A DNA stretch of 8,881 bases from Opitutia bacterium (GTDB lineage: Bacteria; Verrucomicrobiota; Verrucomicrobiia; Opitutales; JANYEO01), in assembly GCA_025363025.1 (NCBI GenBank), contig JANYEO010000043.1, positions 1-8,881 of the forward strand, given 5' to 3'. Of this stretch, positions 6,203 to 8,881 are shown piece after piece. The notes under the pieces were generated by a model. It made no database searches and was not told the origin of the DNA. It saw only the letters and a list, made by a program, of their open reading frames with translations. A program made the translations under genes and the position numbers. The first letter of the stretch is position 1; the number at the start of each line of letters is the position of its first letter.

Positions 6203-7063
6203 ATGGCTGTTTTGTCCATACAATCCCACGTTGCCTATGGTTATGTGGGCAATAGGGCTGCCGTATTTGCTTTAGAGCGCTTGGGGCATGTTGTACAGTG
6301 CATTCATACGGTTCAATTCTCCAACCATACGGGTTATGGGCAGTGGCAGGGAGAAGCTTTTTCTGGTGCACATATTTTAAATGTGGCGGAAGGCTTAGAG
6401 GCCTTGGGGGTATTGGGCGAGGCAGAGGCTATTTTATCCGGTTATTTAGGGCGGGCAGAGGTAGGCGAGGCTATCCTTAATATTATTGACCGGGCACAAG
6501 CGATAAACCCGGCTGCTTTTTACCACTGCGACCCGGTAATGGGAGATGTTGGCCGTGGGGTATTTGTAAAGCCAGAGATTGTCCCTTATATGCGAGAGCG
6601 GGTAGTCCCCCAGGCAGCTATTTTAACCCCCAATCATTTTGAGTTCGAACTTTTGGTAGAGCGCCCCATCCGCTCTTTTAAAGCTGCAGCGCAGGCTTGT
6701 TTGGGTACGCCCTTTTTAATGGGCAAGACAGTCGTTATCAAAAGCTTTCGACCGGATGATTTAGCGCAGGATCAACTAGCCACTTACCTGTGTACTCCCA
6801 GTGGCCAAAGCTGGATTGTGACGACTCCTTATATTGATTTTGAAACCCCGCCCAATGGGACAGGGGATCTTTTTTCCGCTTTATTCCTCGGGCGTTATTT
6901 AGAGAAAAAGGATCCTGTGTGGGCTTTAGAACAAGCCGTTTCAGGTGTATACCACGTACTAGAGGTAACACATCAAAAAAAGGTACGAGAGCTTCAGTTA
7001 ATTGGTGCCCAGTCCGTTTGGGTGAACCCGCCAGAGTTGTTCTCGGCTCAAAAAATGGGTTAA
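6203..7063 (+). CDS. pdxY: Pyridoxal kinase (PdxY-type), vitamin B6 salvage
   Basis: This 286-residue cytoplasmic kinase of the ribokinase-like superfamily phosphorylates pyridoxal to pyridoxal 5'-phosphate using ATP. Length equals that of E. coli PdxY (287). Visible landmarks: SIQSHVAYGYVGN (5-17) lining the substrate site, TVQFSNHTGYG (36-46), LSGYLG (78-83), CDPVMGD (109-115), TPNHFE (142-147), and the anion-hole/catalytic NGTGD (218-222) with D222 as the general base. PdxY and PdxK share this fold; the overall match, including the ELQLIGAQ segment near the C-terminus, favours PdxY. It follows infA by 9 bases without a Shine-Dalgarno site and probably relies on translational coupling or the shared transcript. 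No clear terminator follows in the next 111 bases. Confidence 0.92.
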   Translation: MAVLSIQSHVAYGYVGNRAAVFALERLGHVVQCIHTVQFSNHTGYGQWQGEAFSGAHILNVAEGLEALGVLGEAEAILSGYLGRAEVGEAILNIIDRAQAINPAAFYHCDPVMGDVGRGVFVKPEIVPYMRERVVPQAAILTPNHFEFELLVERPIRSFKAAAQACLGTPFLMGKTVVIKSFRPDDLAQDQLATYLCTPSGQSWIVTTPYIDFETPPNGTGDLFSALFLGRYLEKKDPVWALEQAVSGVYHVLEVTHQKKVRELQLIGAQSVWVNPPELFSAQKMG

Positions 7064-7119
7064 GAGGCCGAGGCATGTGATAATGCGCCCTTCCTTTTGG
7101 GTTTAAAATGCACGCAGGC

Positions 7120-7151
7120 TTGTGAATATAGCTTACTCAGCGTATATTCAC
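7120..7151 (+). promoter_or_regulatory. Promoter overlapped by a perfect 9-bp inverted repeat
   Basis: TTGTGA (7120-7125, 4 of 6) and TATATT (7143-7148, 5 of 6) are separated by exactly 17 bases, giving a start near 7155 and a 20-base leader before the ATG at 7175. GTGAATATA (7122-7130) and TATATTCAC (7143-7151) form a perfect dyad with centres 21 bp apart, two helical turns, covering both promoter hexamers. This is the classic geometry of a repressor operator. There is no T run after it, so a terminator for pdxY is less likely. Confidence 0.55.
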
Positions 7152-7174
7152 TTATCCCCACCCATTTATAAGCC

Positions 7175-7423
7175 ATGGACAGAAATTCTTCTTTGCCTTC
7201 TGCGAACCCTATTTCCACTCGGCCATTACCCCCGCTACCTGATCAAGCGAAGGGGGCGTCTGGCCAAGCACCTGTTAAAGAGAGTGCATCCCGTGTATCA
7301 CCTGCGATTCTGGCTAGGCAGGCAGCATTAATGTCTAAAGCGCCTAATGCATATCTGCTCCTTCTGCTCAAGCTACTCCTGTACCGTCAAGTGCGCCTAC
7401 TATCCCCCCTCGGCCATCCGTAG
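7175..7423 (+). pseudogene. 5' part of the right-hand effector-like gene, up to an apparent frameshift
   Basis: The frame from ATG 7175 reads a Pro/Ser/Ala-rich segment with RPLPPLP at residues 16-22, then SPAILARQAALMSKAPNA (42-59). After codon 59 the composition changes abruptly to a Leu-rich stretch (YLLLLLKLLLYRQ) and ends at TAG 7421. In the frame one base back, open from 7348, the Pro/Ser/Ala-rich style resumes (SAPSAQATPVPSSAPTIPPR) and runs without a break into the long frame that ends at 8823. A single lost base around 7346-7355 would explain both. With that base restored the whole protein would be 549 residues. Sequencing or assembly error, true mutation and phase variation cannot be distinguished here. 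Confidence 0.6.
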
Positions 7424-7452
7424 CGGCACGCGCTATTTTACAGAGCAATGCA

Positions 7453-8823
7453 GTGCCTCGGGTCAAAACCGCACTTTCGGGTGCCCCTATTCCTCCACCA
7501 AAGCCAACGGCAGTGGCTTCGAGTACGCAAGCGCCACAGCCTGTTGCGGTCCAATCTACTACGGCTCCTGTATCTAAGGCAGATATGCAGGCTGCGGGCA
7601 ATGCGATGCGTAGGATGATGGGGAATATTTTCCAAGCCCTTGATGGGCTCGTCGTAAAAAATGATGAGGGAGTTCCGTTATCATCTTCTGCGGAACAAGC
7701 CGTTAAAGCCTTCAAGCAAATTGGGGCAGATGCAATTATTGCCCTACAAAATGCAGGTGATCCTGCAGTGGATTTTTCAAGCCACAGTGCTAATGTTTTT
7801 AATCAACTTGATGCCAAGCAGTTGGCTAAATGGGGTGAGTATTTGTTTGATATTGAAACGGGTTTGCCCGATCTAATGGGGGTGGATGATCAAGCCGCGT
7901 TGACTCAAATGCAAACGGCTGTGAGCGATCTTAAAAATACAATAGGGGGCCTTAAATCCAGTATAGAAGCCGGTACTCTAAGTGATGAGCAGTTGGCTGG
8001 TGCCTGCAAAGCAATCCTGCAAAACGTTGCTTCATTAATAGGTGGTGAAAGTAATGAAGTGACTGCGCCTACTACAACGAAAGGCCTTATAGATCGCCTT
8101 AAAGATACCTGGGAAGGGTTAGCACAGGCTACACCTGAGGATTTTGGAGCAAAGCTTAAAAAGTGCGCCTTAGGCGGGCTTGGGGTAGCGTTACTAGGCG
8201 CTTTGTCTATTGGGTTTGCAGCAATGGTCTTTACCTCTGCTCCTATTATTGGCTCAATTGTTACTTTAATTGCCGTGGGGGCAGTTGCTGGGTTTTTAAT
8301 TAAAAAAGGGCCTGAGATTAAGGCAGCTGCAACTGCTGGCATGGCTAAGCTTTCCGAGAAGTATAATGAATTAAAAGATTTTCTGCTTACACACATTAAA
8401 GGTACAGAAACTTTCGGCCTCCTAGAGTCAAAATGGGAAGGGCTTCAGACGTGGATTGCGGGTAATATCCATAAGCCCGCATTTATCAAAACGCTCGGTG
8501 AAAAATTCGATGCGCTCAAAGCCTGGTTATCTGCGCAGCTAAATTTTGAAAAACCTGCATTTATTGCAACACTGGGCGAGATGGTTAATAGCATGAAAAC
8601 GGCTATCATGACATCCTTGAGCTCCGCTAAAGAAGAGGTTGTTAAAGCCTTTCAAGAGAAAATAGATCAACTTTTAGGCTGGGTTAATACTCAAAGCATC
8701 AAGGGCATAGAATGGATTGAGGCACTGCGTAGCGAAGAGGATATGGACGCCGTTTTAGATGCATTGAGTGCCCAATCTTCTGGGGTTGCTAGCCAGCTCT
8801 TGGCGAATTTGGCTAAGCTTTAA
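7453..8823 (+). CDS. Unrecognised effector-like protein with membrane hairpin and tandem helical repeats
   Basis: From the GTG at 7453 this frame gives 456 residues; coding character extends upstream in frame to about 7348, so this is probably the main part of a gene that begins at 7175. I recognise no family. Order of parts: a Pro-rich lead (1-44, with VKTAL at 4-8 and PIPPPK at 12-17); a helical region (45-200); a Thr-rich linker (202-210); a hydrophobic hairpin (about 239-261 and 264-284) with a central SAPIIGS turn, followed by KKGPEIK; then five helical repeats of about 25 residues (302-425), marked by E-K-aromatic and a Trp/Phe seven residues after the Lys; and a short tail. No signal peptide is present. 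Paired hydrophobic helices in a protein without a signal occur in type III translocators and chlamydial Inc proteins, so a host-membrane role is plausible but inferred. Confidence 0.75.
   Translation: MPRVKTALSGAPIPPPKPTAVASSTQAPQPVAVQSTTAPVSKADMQAAGNAMRRMMGNIFQALDGLVVKNDEGVPLSSSAEQAVKAFKQIGADAIIALQNAGDPAVDFSSHSANVFNQLDAKQLAKWGEYLFDIETGLPDLMGVDDQAALTQMQTAVSDLKNTIGGLKSSIEAGTLSDEQLAGACKAILQNVASLIGGESNEVTAPTTTKGLIDRLKDTWEGLAQATPEDFGAKLKKCALGGLGVALLGALSIGFAAMVFTSAPIIGSIVTLIAVGAVAGFLIKKGPEIKAAATAGMAKLSEKYNELKDFLLTHIKGTETFGLLESKWEGLQTWIAGNIHKPAFIKTLGEKFDALKAWLSAQLNFEKPAFIATLGEMVNSMKTAIMTSLSSAKEEVVKAFQEKIDQLLGWVNTQSIKGIEWIEALRSEEDMDAVLDALSAQSSGVASQLLANLAKL
8356..8727 (+). repeat. Five tandem protein repeats of about 25 residues
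   Basis: Within the 7453 frame, units begin at residues 302, 326, 350, 376 and 402. Aligned positions are K303/K327/K351/M377/K403, then Y/W/F/V/I, L307/L331/L355/M381/L407, and F310/W334/W358/A384/W410 followed by L/I/L/I/V. Units 2 and 3 both end in KPAFI.TLGE. The DNA of the units has diverged widely, so the repeats are visible only in the protein. Confidence 0.7.
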
Positions 8824-8881
8824 CTTATTGCCTGACAGGGAGGTCTCTTCATTTATAGTAAATTCAGTTGAATTAGAAGAA
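8824..8881. other. Non-coding tail after the right-hand gene
   Basis: No gene or terminator is visible in these 58 bases. AATTCA (8861-8866) and TGAATT (8869-8874) form a small dyad that might belong to the promoter region of a gene beyond the window. Confidence 0.4.

Noticed and set aside
7121..7151. The dyad as an intrinsic terminator for infA-pdxY
   Set aside because: The stem is AT-rich with a 12-base loop and no T run follows; overlap with good promoter boxes explains it better.
7122..7331. GTG-initiated plus-strand frame of 69 codons
   Set aside because: It begins inside the promoter dyad, and its residues are an out-of-frame reading of the Pro/Ser-rich gene at 7175.
7404..7409. C6 run as a programmed or phase-variable frameshift site
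   Set aside because: Composition shows the frame change happens about 50 bases earlier, so slippage at C6 would leave the Leu-rich stretch in the product; no heptameric slippery site is seen.
7905..8396. Minus-strand open frame of 163 codons
   Set aside because: Antisense shadow of the plus-strand gene; it reads the reverse complement of the helical region and membrane hairpin and has no independent signal.

Overview
The window is an 8.9 kb stretch of a bacterial chromosome in which ordinary housekeeping genes lie between two large, unrecognised, proline-rich proteins. No rRNA, tRNA, CRISPR array, insertion sequence or phage gene is visible. The genes recognised are rplU, rpmA, a Mn-type superoxide dismutase, tadA, infA and pdxY, plus a class I SAM-dependent methyltransferase. 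No marker here fixes the lineage. The IF-1 core and the gene mix are compatible with the Verrucomicrobiota/PVC group, but that is a weak inference. The two flanking proteins look like secreted, host-directed proteins, which would fit a host-associated or intracellular bacterium.

Layout, left to right. Positions 1-2462 (minus) hold an uninterrupted reading frame of at least 820 codons that runs off the left edge. It has a Pro/Ala-rich N-terminus, a long probably helical middle and a Ser/Thr/Pro-rich disordered tail, and it has its own promoter. A rho-independent terminator (2537-2569) separates it from the rplU-rpmA operon (3208-2611, minus). A 377-base divergent spacer with two competing stem-loops upstream of rplU follows, then a plus-strand methyltransferase (3586-4341). 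A strong stem-loop (4382-4432) lies between it and the convergent superoxide dismutase gene (5108-4440, minus), which is downstream of tadA (5687-5172, minus). tadA and infA diverge from a 149-base spacer carrying two back-to-back TTGACA boxes. infA (5837-6193) and pdxY (6203-7063) form a tight plus-strand operon.

At the right end (7175-8823, plus) lies a second unrecognised gene. It begins with a proline-rich segment containing the textbook SH3-domain ligand RPLPPLP, then appears to lose frame by one base near 7349. It continues open for about 490 codons with more SH3-type motifs, a two-helix hydrophobic hairpin and five tandem repeats of about 25 residues. Its promoter is covered by a perfect 9-bp dyad. 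The left and right proteins share the N-terminal word VKTAL and the same low-complexity style, so they may belong to one secreted-protein repertoire. No secretion apparatus is encoded here, so export is an inference.

None of the nine start codons is preceded by a convincing Shine-Dalgarno sequence. The promoters that can be read give short leaders of roughly 16-35 bases.
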